Positions 53,471-61,549 of a DNA stretch of 64,000 bases are shown here, piece by piece. Every line of letters starts with the position of its first letter. Positions within the stretch are counted from its first letter, which is position 1. Location: positions 57,164 to 121,163 of the forward strand of contig CAZKRB010000001.1 of NCBI GenBank assembly GCA_964555065.1. The letters run 5' to 3'. The position numbers were made by a program, and so were the translations under genes. A model generated the notes under the pieces. It was not told where the DNA came from, ran no database searches, and saw nothing but the letters and a program-made list of their open reading frames with translations. The DNA comes from Syntrophus sp964555065. GTDB lineage: Bacteria > Desulfobacterota > Syntrophia > Syntrophales > Syntrophaceae.

Positions 53471-54670
53471 ATGAAGGGCAGTTTACCCGACAAGAGGGGG
53501 CATTTCGGGATTTTCGGCGGGCGCTATGCCGCCGAGACCCTGATGCCCGCACTGATCGAACTGGAAGAGGCCTACCGGCAGGCCCGGCGGGACCCGACGT
53601 TCCGGGAGGAGCAGGCCCGCTGCCTGCAAGATTATTCAGGTAGGCCGACCCCCCTTTATTACGCCAAGCGGCTGACGGAGACCCTGGGCGGGGCCAAAAT
53701 CTATCTGAAGCGGGAGGACCTGAATCACACCGGTTCCCACAAGATCAACAACACCCTCGGGCAGGCGCTGCTGGCCCGACGGCTCGGGAAAAGAAAGGTC
53801 ATTGCCGAGACGGGAGCGGGACAGCATGGGGTGGCCACGGCCACAGTGGCGGCGCTCTTTGGCATGGAGTGCAAAATCTTCATGGGAGAAGAGGACATCC
53901 GGCGGCAGGCGCCCAACGTCTTCCGCATGAAGATCCTCGGGGCGGAGGTGATTCCCGTCTCGTCCGGCACGGCCACCCTCAAGGACGCCATGAACGAAGC
54001 CATGAGGTACTGGGTTTCCTCAGTCCGGGACACCTTCTACGTCATCGGGACGACGGCCGGCCCCCATCCCTATCCCATGATGGTCCGGGATTTCCAGAGC
54101 GTCATCGGACGGGAGGCAAAGCGGCAGATCCTCAAGAAGGAAGGGCGGCTGCCCGATGTGCTCATCGCCTGCGTCGGCGGGGGGAGCAATGCCATGGGAC
54201 TCTTCTATCCCTTCCGCCGGGATAAGGACGTGGCGATGTTCGGCGTCGAAGCGGCGGGCAAGGGGCTGGATTCGGCTCTCCACTCCGCCAGCATCAGTGC
54301 GGGTCGCATCGGGGTGCTCCATGGAAACCGCACCTTTCTCCTCCAGGACGAGCACGGCCAGATCCGGGATGCCTATTCCATCGCCGCCGGCCTGGACTAC
54401 CCCGGCGTCGGCCCTGAGCACAGCTACTTTTCCCGCGTCGGCCGGGCCCAATACGTGACGGTGACGGACGAGGAAGCGGTGGAAGCTTTTCACACCCTCT
54501 CCCGCTATGAAGGGATCATTCCCGCCATGGAGAGCGCCCATGCCGTGGCGTATGCCCTGAAGGCGGCGCCCGCGCTGGAAAGGGATCGCATTATGTTGGT
54601 CAACCTTTCCGGCCGGGGGGACAAGGATGCGGAAGTCATCGCCAGGCAGATGGAGGAGGGAAAATCATGA
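53471..54670 (+). CDS. trpB: Tryptophan synthase beta chain
   Basis: A 399-residue PLP enzyme joining indole and serine. Signatures: GHFGIFGGRYAAETLMPAL, the PLP Lys in LNHTGSHKINNTLGQALL, ETGAGQHGVATATVAALFG, and the phosphate-binding loop CVGGGSNAMGLFYPF. It is the standard TrpB1 length. A GTG three codons upstream (53462) is an alternative start. It overlaps trpA by four bases, so the two subunits are made together. Confidence 0.97.
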   Translation: MKGSLPDKRGHFGIFGGRYAAETLMPALIELEEAYRQARRDPTFREEQARCLQDYSGRPTPLYYAKRLTETLGGAKIYLKREDLNHTGSHKINNTLGQALLARRLGKRKVIAETGAGQHGVATATVAALFGMECKIFMGEEDIRRQAPNVFRMKILGAEVIPVSSGTATLKDAMNEAMRYWVSSVRDTFYVIGTTAGPHPYPMMVRDFQSVIGREAKRQILKKEGRLPDVLIACVGGGSNAMGLFYPFRRDKDVAMFGVEAAGKGLDSALHSASISAGRIGVLHGNRTFLLQDEHGQIRDAYSIAAGLDYPGVGPEHSYFSRVGRAQYVTVTDEEAVEAFHTLSRYEGIIPAMESAHAVAYALKAAPALERDRIMLVNLSGRGDKDAEVIARQMEEGKS

Positions 54671-55467
54671 GCCGGATCGCGCAAACCTTCCAACGGTTGA
54701 GGGAAAGGGGAGAAAAGGCCCTGGTGGTCTATTTGACGGCCGGTGATCCCGATCTGGAGAAAACCCGGGAGATCCTCGTCGGCCTGGCGGAGGCGGGGGT
54801 GGATATCCTGGAAATCGGGGTTCCCTTTTCCGATCCCACGGCGGATGGTCCCGTCATCCAGGAGGCCGCCCAGCGGGCCCTGAAAAAGGGGACGACCCTG
54901 GCGGGGATCCTCGACCTGATCGCAGACCTCCGGAAGTCCGTCGATCTGCCGCCGGTGGTTCTCTTCGGCTACTACAACCCCATTTACGCCTTCGGGCTGG
55001 ACCGCTTCGCCCGGCGGGCGGAGGCCGCGGGCATTGACGGCCTCCTCGTGGTCGATCTGCCCCCGGAAGAGGCAGGGGAACTCCGCCGGGAAACCGATCC
55101 CCGAGGGATGGATTTCATTTCCCTCATCGCCCCCACGACGTCCGAGGAGCGGATGGGCCAGATTGCCCGTCAGAGCCGGGGATTTCTCTATTATATCTCC
55201 ATTACGGGGGTGACGGGGACGGCAAAGCCCGATGCCGAAAGCGTGAAGCGGGACATCGAGCGCATCCGGGCCTATACGGATACGCCGCTGGTCGTGGGCT
55301 TCGGCATTTCCACGCCGGAGCAGGCGAGGGAATTCGCCCCCCTGGCCGATGGGGTCGTCGTCGGCAGCGCCTTTGTGCGGCTGATCGCCGATCATGCGGA
55401 CCGTTCCGACCTGGTGCCGCAGATAGCGTCCCTGGCCCGCCGGATCAAGGAGGCCATGGGGAAATGA
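54667..55467 (+). CDS. trpA: Tryptophan synthase alpha chain
   Basis: A 266-residue TIM-barrel subunit cleaving indole-3-glycerol phosphate. Both catalytic residues are visible in DILEIGVPFSDPTADGPVIQ (Glu and Asp). YYISITGVTGTAK and VVGFGISTPEQA are also conserved. Last gene of the trp set. Its stop codon is followed within 21 bases by a TTGACA that may start the separately controlled aro block. Confidence 0.96.
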   Translation: MSRIAQTFQRLRERGEKALVVYLTAGDPDLEKTREILVGLAEAGVDILEIGVPFSDPTADGPVIQEAAQRALKKGTTLAGILDLIADLRKSVDLPPVVLFGYYNPIYAFGLDRFARRAEAAGIDGLLVVDLPPEEAGELRRETDPRGMDFISLIAPTTSEERMGQIARQSRGFLYYISITGVTGTAKPDAESVKRDIERIRAYTDTPLVVGFGISTPEQAREFAPLADGVVVGSAFVRLIADHADRSDLVPQIASLARRIKEAMGK

Positions 55468-55487
55468 GCCGATGGGCCATATTCTTC

Positions 55488-55512
55488 TTGACAAAGGCCG
55501 CTGCTTTATGAT
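55488..55512 (+). promoter_or_regulatory. Candidate aroF promoter
   Basis: A perfect TTGACA (55488-55493) and a good TATGAT (55507-55512) occur here, but only 13 bases apart, shorter than the usual 16-18. Either the spacing is non-standard or only one of the hexamers is used. The position, just before the aromatic leader peptide, is right for a dedicated aro promoter. Confidence 0.35.
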
Positions 55513-55601
55513 TTCATTTCCGCACTTTTGAAATCTGAAAAAAATTCGAGAAAGAATTTCCGCGGCTTCCCTAAAGGGTGCAGCGGTGTAAAGAAAACAA
55601 A

Positions 55602-55685
55602 ATGGACAGAATGGCCGGTAAGACAAATTCCAACTACTTTAGCTACTATTGGTATTTTTATCTGGAGATCTGTCCATCGGGTTGA
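55602..55685 (+). CDS. aroF leader peptide rich in Tyr, Phe and Trp
   Basis: A 27-codon frame, ATG 55602 to TGA 55683-55685. Its middle reads NYFSYYWYFYLE: eight aromatic residues (five Tyr, two Phe, one Trp) in a nine-residue run at 55635-55661. A second ATG at 55611 is possible; no strong ribosome site is seen. It precedes two tandem terminators and the DAHP synthase gene. The RNA just after the aromatic codons (55667-55677) can form 11 pairs, one of them G-U, with 55711-55721 in the first terminator. A ribosome stalled on aromatic codons would leave this segment free, while one at the stop codon would cover it, the classical attenuation logic. Confidence 0.82.
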   Translation: MDRMAGKTNSNYFSYYWYFYLEICPSG

Positions 55686-55705
55686 GCGAACGGATGTAAA
55701 ACACC

Positions 55706-55746
55706 AAGCCATGGGCAGATCGAAAGACGCCGCCCATGGCTTTTTT
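55706..55746 (+). terminator. aroF attenuator terminator 1
   Basis: A perfect 11-bp stem, AAGCCATGGGC (55706-55716) with GCCCATGGCTT (55732-55742), a 15-base loop and TTTTTT. It begins 20 bases after the leader stop codon. Six bases of its 5' arm plus part of the loop are complementary to the leader segment 55667-55677. Confidence 0.88.
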
Positions 55747-55753
55747 ATTTTTT

Positions 55754-55787
55754 GGCCATGGAGGCGGCAAGCCCCATGGCCATTTTT
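55754..55787 (+). terminator. aroF attenuator terminator 2
   Basis: A perfect 8-bp stem, GGCCATGG (55754-55761) with CCATGGCC (55774-55781), followed by ATTTTTG. Its 5' arm can pair instead with the 3' arm of terminator 1 (55734-55741), the same exchange possible in the trp leader. It ends about 53 bases before aroF. Confidence 0.75.
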
Positions 55788-55840
55788 GTCGACGCCCTCG
55801 GATCGGAAGCGCCCAAGGGCGTGTAAAGGAGAAGGTTCCC

Positions 55841-56869
55841 ATGATCATCGTCATGAAAAGAAACGCGACGGAAATTCAGATCGACCATGTCGTGCGCTGG
55901 GTGGAGTCCATCGGCTACCGGGCCTATCCCTCCAACGGCGCGGAGCAGACGGTCGTCAAGGCTGTGGGAGGAGAGCGGGGCGGCGAGGAGCTGAAATACC
56001 TGGCGGCCCTGTCCGGAGTGGAAAAAGTGGTTCCCATCCGTAAGCCTTACAAGCTGACCAGTCGGGAAGCCAAAGAGGAGGATTCGGTGATCCGCGTCGG
56101 GGACGTCCGCATCGGAGGCGGGGAATTTGTCGTCATGGCCGGCCCCTGTTCCGTGGAAAGCGAAGAGCAGCTGCTGGAAAGCGCCTACATCGTCCGCAAG
56201 GCGGGTGCCCACATCCTGCGGGGCGGGGCTTTCAAGCCGCGGACCTCTCCCTACAGCTTCCAGGGGATGGAAGAAGACGGCTTGAAGCTGCTGGCCAAGG
56301 CCCGGGAAAAAACGGGGATGCCCGTGGTGACCGAGGTCGTGAATCCCGCCGACGTTGACCTCGTCGAGGCCTATGCCGATATTCTCCAGGTGGGCGCCCG
56401 GAATGTCCAGAACTTCGCCCTGCTGAAGAAGATCGGCCAGTCGCGCAAACCCGTCCTCCTGAAGCGGGGGATGATGACCACCATCGAGGAGCTGCTCATG
56501 TCCGCGGAGTACATCCTGTCGGCGGGCAATGACCAGGTTATCCTCTGCGAACGGGGGATCCGGACCTTCGAGACCGCCACGCGCAACACCCTCGACATCA
56601 GCGCCGTTCCCGTGCTGAAGGAATTGACCCATCTGCCGGTCATCATCGATCCCAGCCATGCCACGGGCCACTGGAAATACGTCATTCCCCTGAGCCGGGC
56701 GGCGGTTGCCGTCGGCGCCCACGGCCTCATCGTAGAGATGCATCCCGAGCCGGAGAAGGCCTTCTGCGACGGCGCGCAGTCCCTGAAGCCGGAGACCTTC
56801 TACGAGCTGATGGACGAATTGAAGCGGATGGAGCACGTCATGAACGCGACGATGAAGGTGCTCGTATGA
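55841..56869 (+). CDS. aroF: DAHP synthase, type I beta with N-terminal ferredoxin-like domain
   Basis: A 342-residue 3-deoxy-7-phosphoheptulonate synthase, the first step of the shikimate pathway. An N-terminal ferredoxin-like domain (about 1-72, IIVMKRNATEIQIDHVVRWV) precedes the barrel, as in Thermotoga-type enzymes where it mediates feedback inhibition by Tyr/Phe. Barrel motifs: VMAGPCSVESEEQLL, RGGAFKPRTSPYSFQG, LQVGARNVQNFALL and DPSHATGHWKYV. AAGGAG precedes the ATG. It is controlled by the aromatic leader attenuator upstream and overlaps aroB by four bases. Confidence 0.95.
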   Translation: MIIVMKRNATEIQIDHVVRWVESIGYRAYPSNGAEQTVVKAVGGERGGEELKYLAALSGVEKVVPIRKPYKLTSREAKEEDSVIRVGDVRIGGGEFVVMAGPCSVESEEQLLESAYIVRKAGAHILRGGAFKPRTSPYSFQGMEEDGLKLLAKAREKTGMPVVTEVVNPADVDLVEAYADILQVGARNVQNFALLKKIGQSRKPVLLKRGMMTTIEELLMSAEYILSAGNDQVILCERGIRTFETATRNTLDISAVPVLKELTHLPVIIDPSHATGHWKYVIPLSRAAVAVGAHGLIVEMHPEPEKAFCDGAQSLKPETFYELMDELKRMEHVMNATMKVLV

Positions 56870-57960
56870 ACCGGATCAAGATCCACCTCGACAAGCGCCT
56901 CTCCGAGTCCCATGAAATCTGCATCGGCTATGATTTTCAGGATCGGATCGGCCTGCTGATCGCCAAGGATCACCCGGCCACCCGCTATGTCATCGTGACC
57001 GATTCCAACGTGGGGCGCCTCTATGGGCAGGCTTTCCTCGAAAAGCTGAAAGAGCTCGATCTCCCCGCCGATCTCCTGGAGTTTCCCGCCGGCGAGGGCT
57101 CGAAAACGATGGAAACCGCCCTGTCCCTGGCGGCCCGCCTGCTGGAGCTGGGCGTCGACCGCCATTCCCTGCTGCTGGCCCTGGGCGGTGGCGTCGTGGG
57201 CGATCTGACGGGCTTTATCGCCTCCATCTACATGCGCTCCGTTCCCTTTATCCAGATTCCCACGACCCTGATGGCCCAGGTGGACAGCAGCATCGGCGGG
57301 AAGACGGCCGTGAACCTGCCCCAGGGGAAGAACCTTCTGGGGACCTTCTACCAGCCGAAGCGGATCTTTACCGATCTGAAATTTCTGGAAACCCTCTCCG
57401 ACGAGGAGTATCTCAACGGTGTGGCGGAAATCGTCAAATACGGGGTGATCGACGAACCGGGATTCTTCGAGCTGCTGGAAAGGGAGGCCACGGCCCTCCG
57501 GGAAAGGAAGCGGGAGATCCTGGAGGCGGTCATTGAACGGTCCTGCCGGATCAAAAAGGGCGTCGTGGAGATCGATGAGCAGGAATCGGGGTTCCGGCGC
57601 ATCCTGAATTTCGGCCATACCCTGGGCCATGCCCTGGAAGCCGCTTCGAAGTTTACCCTCCCTCACGGCAGGGCGGTCGCCCTGGGGATGATCGCCGCCT
57701 CCAGGATTTCCGCCCGGTCCGGATTCCTTCCGACGGAGGAGAAGGCCCGGATCGAAGCCTTGATCCGGCGCCTCGGTCTTCCCGACCGGGTTCCAGAAGG
57801 CCTTTCCCGCTCCTCCATCCTGGAGCGGCTGGCGCTGGACAAGAAGAAGGAGGGGAATGAACTGCCCTTTGTCCTCTTGAAGAAGATCGGCATCCCCTTT
57901 ATTTCGAAGGAAATTCCCCGAGAACTGCCGGCAGAAGTCCTGGAGGAAATGATGCCGTGA
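56866..57960 (+). CDS. aroB: 3-dehydroquinate synthase
   Basis: A 364-residue NAD- and metal-dependent enzyme forming 3-dehydroquinate. Signatures: FPAGEGSKTMETALSLAARL, LALGGGVVGDLTGFIASIYM, IPTTLMAQVDSSIGGKTAVN, AEIVKYGVI and NFGHTLGHALEAAS (metal ligands). Length is normal. ATGA overlap with aroF and GTGA overlap with the next gene indicate one tightly coupled message. Confidence 0.97.
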   Translation: MNRIKIHLDKRLSESHEICIGYDFQDRIGLLIAKDHPATRYVIVTDSNVGRLYGQAFLEKLKELDLPADLLEFPAGEGSKTMETALSLAARLLELGVDRHSLLLALGGGVVGDLTGFIASIYMRSVPFIQIPTTLMAQVDSSIGGKTAVNLPQGKNLLGTFYQPKRIFTDLKFLETLSDEEYLNGVAEIVKYGVIDEPGFFELLEREATALRERKREILEAVIERSCRIKKGVVEIDEQESGFRRILNFGHTLGHALEAASKFTLPHGRAVALGMIAASRISARSGFLPTEEKARIEALIRRLGLPDRVPEGLSRSSILERLALDKKKEGNELPFVLLKKIGIPFISKEIPRELPAEVLEEMMP

Positions 57961-59060
57961 GCGAACCGTCGTTAGAAGAACTTCGGAAGTCCATCCAGAA
58001 GGCGGACAGCCGGATTGTGGAGCTGCTCAACGAACGGGCGACTCTGGCCCTGGAAATCGGCAGGAAAAAAGCCGACCTGGGGATGGAGATTTACGATCCC
58101 GTGCAGGAGGATCAGGTTTACAGTCGCCTGGCGCAGTACAACAACGGTCCCATGCCGGTCTCCGTCCTGTCCGCGATCTTCGGCCAGGTGGTGGCCGCCT
58201 CCCGCTACCTGCAGAATACTCTGATGACGGCCCTCCTTCCCCGCCATGACCGGGAGGGGTGGGGGCGGGTCAAAGTCTGCATCCCCGTCGTGGGGCCAGG
58301 ACTGGACGAGGCGGTCGGACAGATCCGGGCGGCAGCCCCGCTGGCCGATCTCCTGGAATTGAGGCTGGATTTGATGGAGGGCGTCTTCCTGAAGGAGTTG
58401 GTCCGGGAGATTCGGAGGAACCCCTTTCCCGTGAAGATCGTCGTGACCCACCGCAGAGGCGAGGAAAGCGGGCTGCCGGTCCGGGAGAACAGAATCCCCG
58501 AAGAGGAGCGGATCGCCGTGCTGCGGGAGGCTGTCCTGGCGGGCGTCGATTACGTGGATGTGGAGCTTCGCACCGAGGCCGGCCTGCGGGATTCTCTCAA
58601 GGCGCTGATCACGGAGCATCGGGGGCCGACGCAACTGATCCTTTCCTGCCACAATTTCCAGGAGACCCCCTCCGATGCCGTTCTCGAGGACCTCTGGCGC
58701 TGCTGTCGGGAAGGGGGGGCGCAGGTCATCAAGATTGCCACCCTGGCCCGCACGGTGGCGGACAATCTCCGGCTGCTGCGGCTCATCCCCTGGTCCCTGG
58801 GGAAGGGGCAGGAAATCGTGGCCATCTGCATGGGGGAGCCGGGGAAGATCAGCCGGATCATGGCGCCGATGCTGGGCGCCCATTTCACCTTCGCCGCCCT
58901 GGGCCAGGAATCGGCGACCGCGCCGGGCCAGCTGACGGCGGCGGAAATGGCGGAAATCTTCGAAATCCTGGGTGGCGGGCCCTCGGCGGGACGGAAGGGT
59001 CGGGGCGAGTCGGCGGAGGGGAAACCGGACAGAAGAGCGGAAAGGAAAACCGGCCGATGA
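57957..59060 (+). CDS. aroD: Chorismate mutase-3-dehydroquinate dehydratase fusion
   Basis: A 367-residue bifunctional protein starting at GTG 57957. Residues 1-88 are an AroQ-class chorismate mutase (LRKSIQKADSRIVELLNERA, GRKKADLGMEIYDPVQE), with the Arg, Lys, Asp and Glu positions of the active site present. Residues about 103-335 are a type I dehydroquinate dehydratase: LLELRLDLMEG, the catalytic His in LSCHNFQETP and the Schiff-base Lys in QVIKIATLARTV. A basic tail (about 338-367) is low complexity. The mutase makes prephenate from chorismate, feeding tyrA at the end of this cluster. This domain pairing is unusual. Confidence 0.92.
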   Translation: MSEPSLEELRKSIQKADSRIVELLNERATLALEIGRKKADLGMEIYDPVQEDQVYSRLAQYNNGPMPVSVLSAIFGQVVAASRYLQNTLMTALLPRHDREGWGRVKVCIPVVGPGLDEAVGQIRAAAPLADLLELRLDLMEGVFLKELVREIRRNPFPVKIVVTHRRGEESGLPVRENRIPEEERIAVLREAVLAGVDYVDVELRTEAGLRDSLKALITEHRGPTQLILSCHNFQETPSDAVLEDLWRCCREGGAQVIKIATLARTVADNLRLLRLIPWSLGKGQEIVAICMGEPGKISRIMAPMLGAHFTFAALGQESATAPGQLTAAEMAEIFEILGGGPSAGRKGRGESAEGKPDRRAERKTGR

Positions 59061-59950
59061 GCACCACCCCGGAAGGCATTTCCGAAAAGCCCCTTTCTGC
59101 TCGGACCGAACTTACCGGTCCGCTTCTCCTCGCCCTGCTGGGTCACCCGGTGGGGCACAGCCTTTCCCCCCTCATGCACGCCGCCGCCCTCCAGTACCAT
59201 CATCTTGCCGGCCGTTATGAGGCCTGGGATGTGACCGACCTGGCGCAGGCCATGGGGGAGCTGGCGCGGAAGGGATTCCGGGGGGCCAGCGTGACCATCC
59301 CTTACAAGCGGGCGGTCATGGCCTTCCTGGAAGATGTTGACGAGCAGGCCCGTGCCATCGGAGCCGTCAATACGCTGATCCGACAGGGCGGCGGGTTCCG
59401 GGGAACGAATACGGACTGGGAGGGGCTGATCCGGGCGCTGCGGAAGGCCACGGAGATCAAGGGGAAGTGGGCGGTGGTGATCGGCGCCGGGGGAACGGCG
59501 CGGGCCGCCCTCTACGGACTGCTCCGGGAAGAAGGAATCCCCGTGGTGGTCAACCGGACGGAAGAGCCTGGCCGGAGCCTCGCCGCCCAGTTCGGCTGCA
59601 CCTTCCATCCCCTGGCGGAAATCGGGAAACTGGAGGGCGACATCCTGATCAATACCACCCCGGTGGGAATGGCCCCGGAGGCGGAGTTTTCCCCTGTTCC
59701 CGCTGCGGTGCTGAGCCGTTTTCGCCTCGTTGCCGACGTGATCTACAATCCCCTGGAGACGAAGCTTCTGCGGGAAGCCAGGCAGGCGGGCTGCGACGTC
59801 CTTTCCGGTGTTGAGATGTTCGTTGAGCAGGGCGCCGCCCAGTTTCGCCTGTGGACGGGACTGGAGCCCCCGGTGGATCTCATGCGGCAGGTGGTGCGGA
59901 AACGGCTGAAGTTGCTGGAGAAAGGGGGAGGGCTTCAAAATGAGTCCTGA
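59057..59950 (+). CDS. aroE: Shikimate dehydrogenase
   Basis: A 297-residue NADPH enzyme reducing 3-dehydroshikimate. Signatures: LLGHPVGHSLSPLMHAAAL (substrate), ASVTIPYKRAVM with catalytic Lys, GTNTDWEGL, and the dinucleotide loop VVIGAGGTARAALYGL. NTTPVGMAP and GVEMFVEQGAAQFRLWTG are also conserved. ATGA overlap with the fusion gene upstream; it overlaps aroA by 11 bases. Confidence 0.95.
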   Translation: MSTTPEGISEKPLSARTELTGPLLLALLGHPVGHSLSPLMHAAALQYHHLAGRYEAWDVTDLAQAMGELARKGFRGASVTIPYKRAVMAFLEDVDEQARAIGAVNTLIRQGGGFRGTNTDWEGLIRALRKATEIKGKWAVVIGAGGTARAALYGLLREEGIPVVVNRTEEPGRSLAAQFGCTFHPLAEIGKLEGDILINTTPVGMAPEAEFSPVPAAVLSRFRLVADVIYNPLETKLLREARQAGCDVLSGVEMFVEQGAAQFRLWTGLEPPVDLMRQVVRKRLKLLEKGGGLQNES

Positions 59951-61199
59951 AAAACGAGCGATCCGCAGGGTGACCCTCGAGGTTCCCGGCTCGAAGAGCA
60001 TCACGCAGCGGGCGCTGACCGTGGCCGCCCTGGCAAAGGGGGAATCCCGCCTGATCAATGCCCTGCTCGCGGAAGACACCCGCACCTTCATGACGGCCCT
60101 TGAACTCCTGGGCGCGAAGTTCGAGGTCGGAGACAACGAAATCCTCGTTTCCGGTATGGGCGGCAGGATCCTGGAGCCGGAGCAGCCCATCTTCCTAGGG
60201 AACAATGGGACGGCGCTCCGTTTTCTCACCTCCCTGGTCTGCCTGGGGAACGGCCGCTTTGTCCTCGACGGTACCGCCCGCCTCCGCGAGCGCCCGGTGG
60301 GGCCGCTGCTTAAGGTCCTGAAGTGCATGGGGGTGGAGATCGAGACCCCGGAAAATCCGGGCTGCCCTCCCGTCCATATTCAGGCGCGGGGACTTCCCGG
60401 GGGGCGCGCCGTCTTTTCCGACCTGGACAGCAGCCAGTACGTCTCCTCTCTCCTGCTGAGCAGCCCTTATGCGCTGCGGAACGTGAAGATCCTGCTCTCC
60501 GGCCGGACCGTTTCCGAGCCCTATATCGAGATGACCCTCCAGGTGATGGAGCGCTTCGGTGTTGCCGTCGAGCGGCTCAACGGCAATACCTTTCTGGTCC
60601 CGGCCGGGCAGGCCTACGGGGCGCGCTCCTTCGCCGTCGAGGGGGATTATTCCAGCGCCTCCTACTTTTTTCTGGCGGCAGCCCTGGGACTGGGGCGAAT
60701 CCGGGTGCCGGGCCTCACCGCCGGCAGCGTCCAGGGGGATGCCCGCTTTCTCAAGATCCTTGAGGACCTGGGGTGCACCGTGACCTGGGACGGGAAGGGC
60801 GTGGAGGTGGCCTGCGACCGGTTGCAGCCGGGAGATCGCGTTCTGCCCATGGGGGACATTCCCGACATGGTGCCGTCGTTGGCGGTGCTGGCGGCTTTCC
60901 GGGAAGGGCGCACGGAAATTACGGAGGCTGCTCACCTGCGCGTCAAGGAAAGCAACCGCCTGGCGGCCCTGGCCGCGGAACTGGGGCGGATCGGAATCGC
61001 CGCGCGGGAAACCCCGGACGGCCTCGTGATCGAGGGCGGCCATCCTCATGGCGGCGAGATCGAGACTTACGACGATCATCGGATCGCCATGAGCTTCGCC
61101 GTCGCCGGCCTGGCTGTTCCGGGCATCGAAATCGCGGACCGGGACTGTGTGCGGAAATCCTTTCCCGGCTTCTGGGAGGAATTGGGGAAACTGTGCTGA
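59940..61199 (+). CDS. aroA: EPSP synthase
   Basis: A 419-residue 5-enolpyruvylshikimate-3-phosphate synthase. Motifs: PGSKSITQRALTVAALAKGE, LGNNGTALRFLTSLVCLGNG, RLRERPVGPLL, the Glu-Ser-Asn-Arg motif in VKESNRLAALAAEL, and DDHRIAMSFAVAGL. The glyphosate-region loop reads GNNGTALRF rather than the class I GNAGTAMRP, so sensitivity cannot be assumed. It is followed by a 350-base structured gap before aroK. Confidence 0.95.
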   Translation: MSPEKRAIRRVTLEVPGSKSITQRALTVAALAKGESRLINALLAEDTRTFMTALELLGAKFEVGDNEILVSGMGGRILEPEQPIFLGNNGTALRFLTSLVCLGNGRFVLDGTARLRERPVGPLLKVLKCMGVEIETPENPGCPPVHIQARGLPGGRAVFSDLDSSQYVSSLLLSSPYALRNVKILLSGRTVSEPYIEMTLQVMERFGVAVERLNGNTFLVPAGQAYGARSFAVEGDYSSASYFFLAAALGLGRIRVPGLTAGSVQGDARFLKILEDLGCTVTWDGKGVEVACDRLQPGDRVLPMGDIPDMVPSLAVLAAFREGRTEITEAAHLRVKESNRLAALAAELGRIGIAARETPDGLVIEGGHPHGGEIETYDDHRIAMSFAVAGLAVPGIEIADRDCVRKSFPGFWEELGKLC

Positions 61200-61549
61200 T
61201 TTCAACGCTATATTCAACAGACATTACCGGGAACGCTCCCGGTCGGTTTACCGGGCGAAGCCGCAACGGAGGCTTCTCTGCGCCCGCTGCCCCCTGCATT
61301 GTCGCCCTGGGTTTGCCCGGGATGGGAGTGACTGACCTGAAGGCGAAGGGAAACTCCTTCAGGTCGGAGAGGCGCTCACAGGAACCGGGGAGCGCCTGAA
61401 GTCGTAGGGGGAACCCGAAGGCTCCGCCAAAGTCTGCGAGTTATACATAAATATCCGTTGCTTGCAGTTTAAAGCGAAATTTGTGTTTTTATGCTGTTCA
61501 TTCAGAGTGTGATGGTTGTGAATGACTTGACCTTGGGGGGAACTCCGGC
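61200..61549. other. aroA-aroK intergenic region
   Basis: A 350-base gap in an otherwise overlapping operon. The left two thirds is the structured element; the right part (61440-61500) is AT-rich and could contain a promoter for aroK-aroC-tyrA, though no clear hexamer pair stands out. Confidence 0.5.
61227..61397 (+). ncRNA. Candidate structured RNA or palindrome array between aroA and aroK
   Basis: Five well-formed stem-loops follow one another: ACCGGGA/TCCCGGT (61227-61244); an extended stem CGGGCG plus GAAGCC with GGCTTC and CGCCCG (61252-61286); CCTGGG/CCCGGG (about 61306-61321); a perfect 10-bp GACCTGAAGG/CCTTCAGGTC (61334-61365); and a perfect 8-bp AGGCGCTC/GAGCGCCT (61370-61397). There is no protein-like frame. 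It does not match any RNA family I recognise by eye. It could be a cis element, a small RNA, an mRNA-stability structure or a cluster of repeat palindromes. Confidence 0.45.

Noticed and set aside
53146..53552. Minus-strand small proteins between trpF and trpB
   Set aside because: Arg/Ser/Pro-rich frames within a repeat-bearing gap, without ribosome sites.
58550..60328. Minus-strand open frame of 592 codons across aroD, aroE and aroA
   Set aside because: Pro/Arg/Ser-rich shadow of three well-supported genes.
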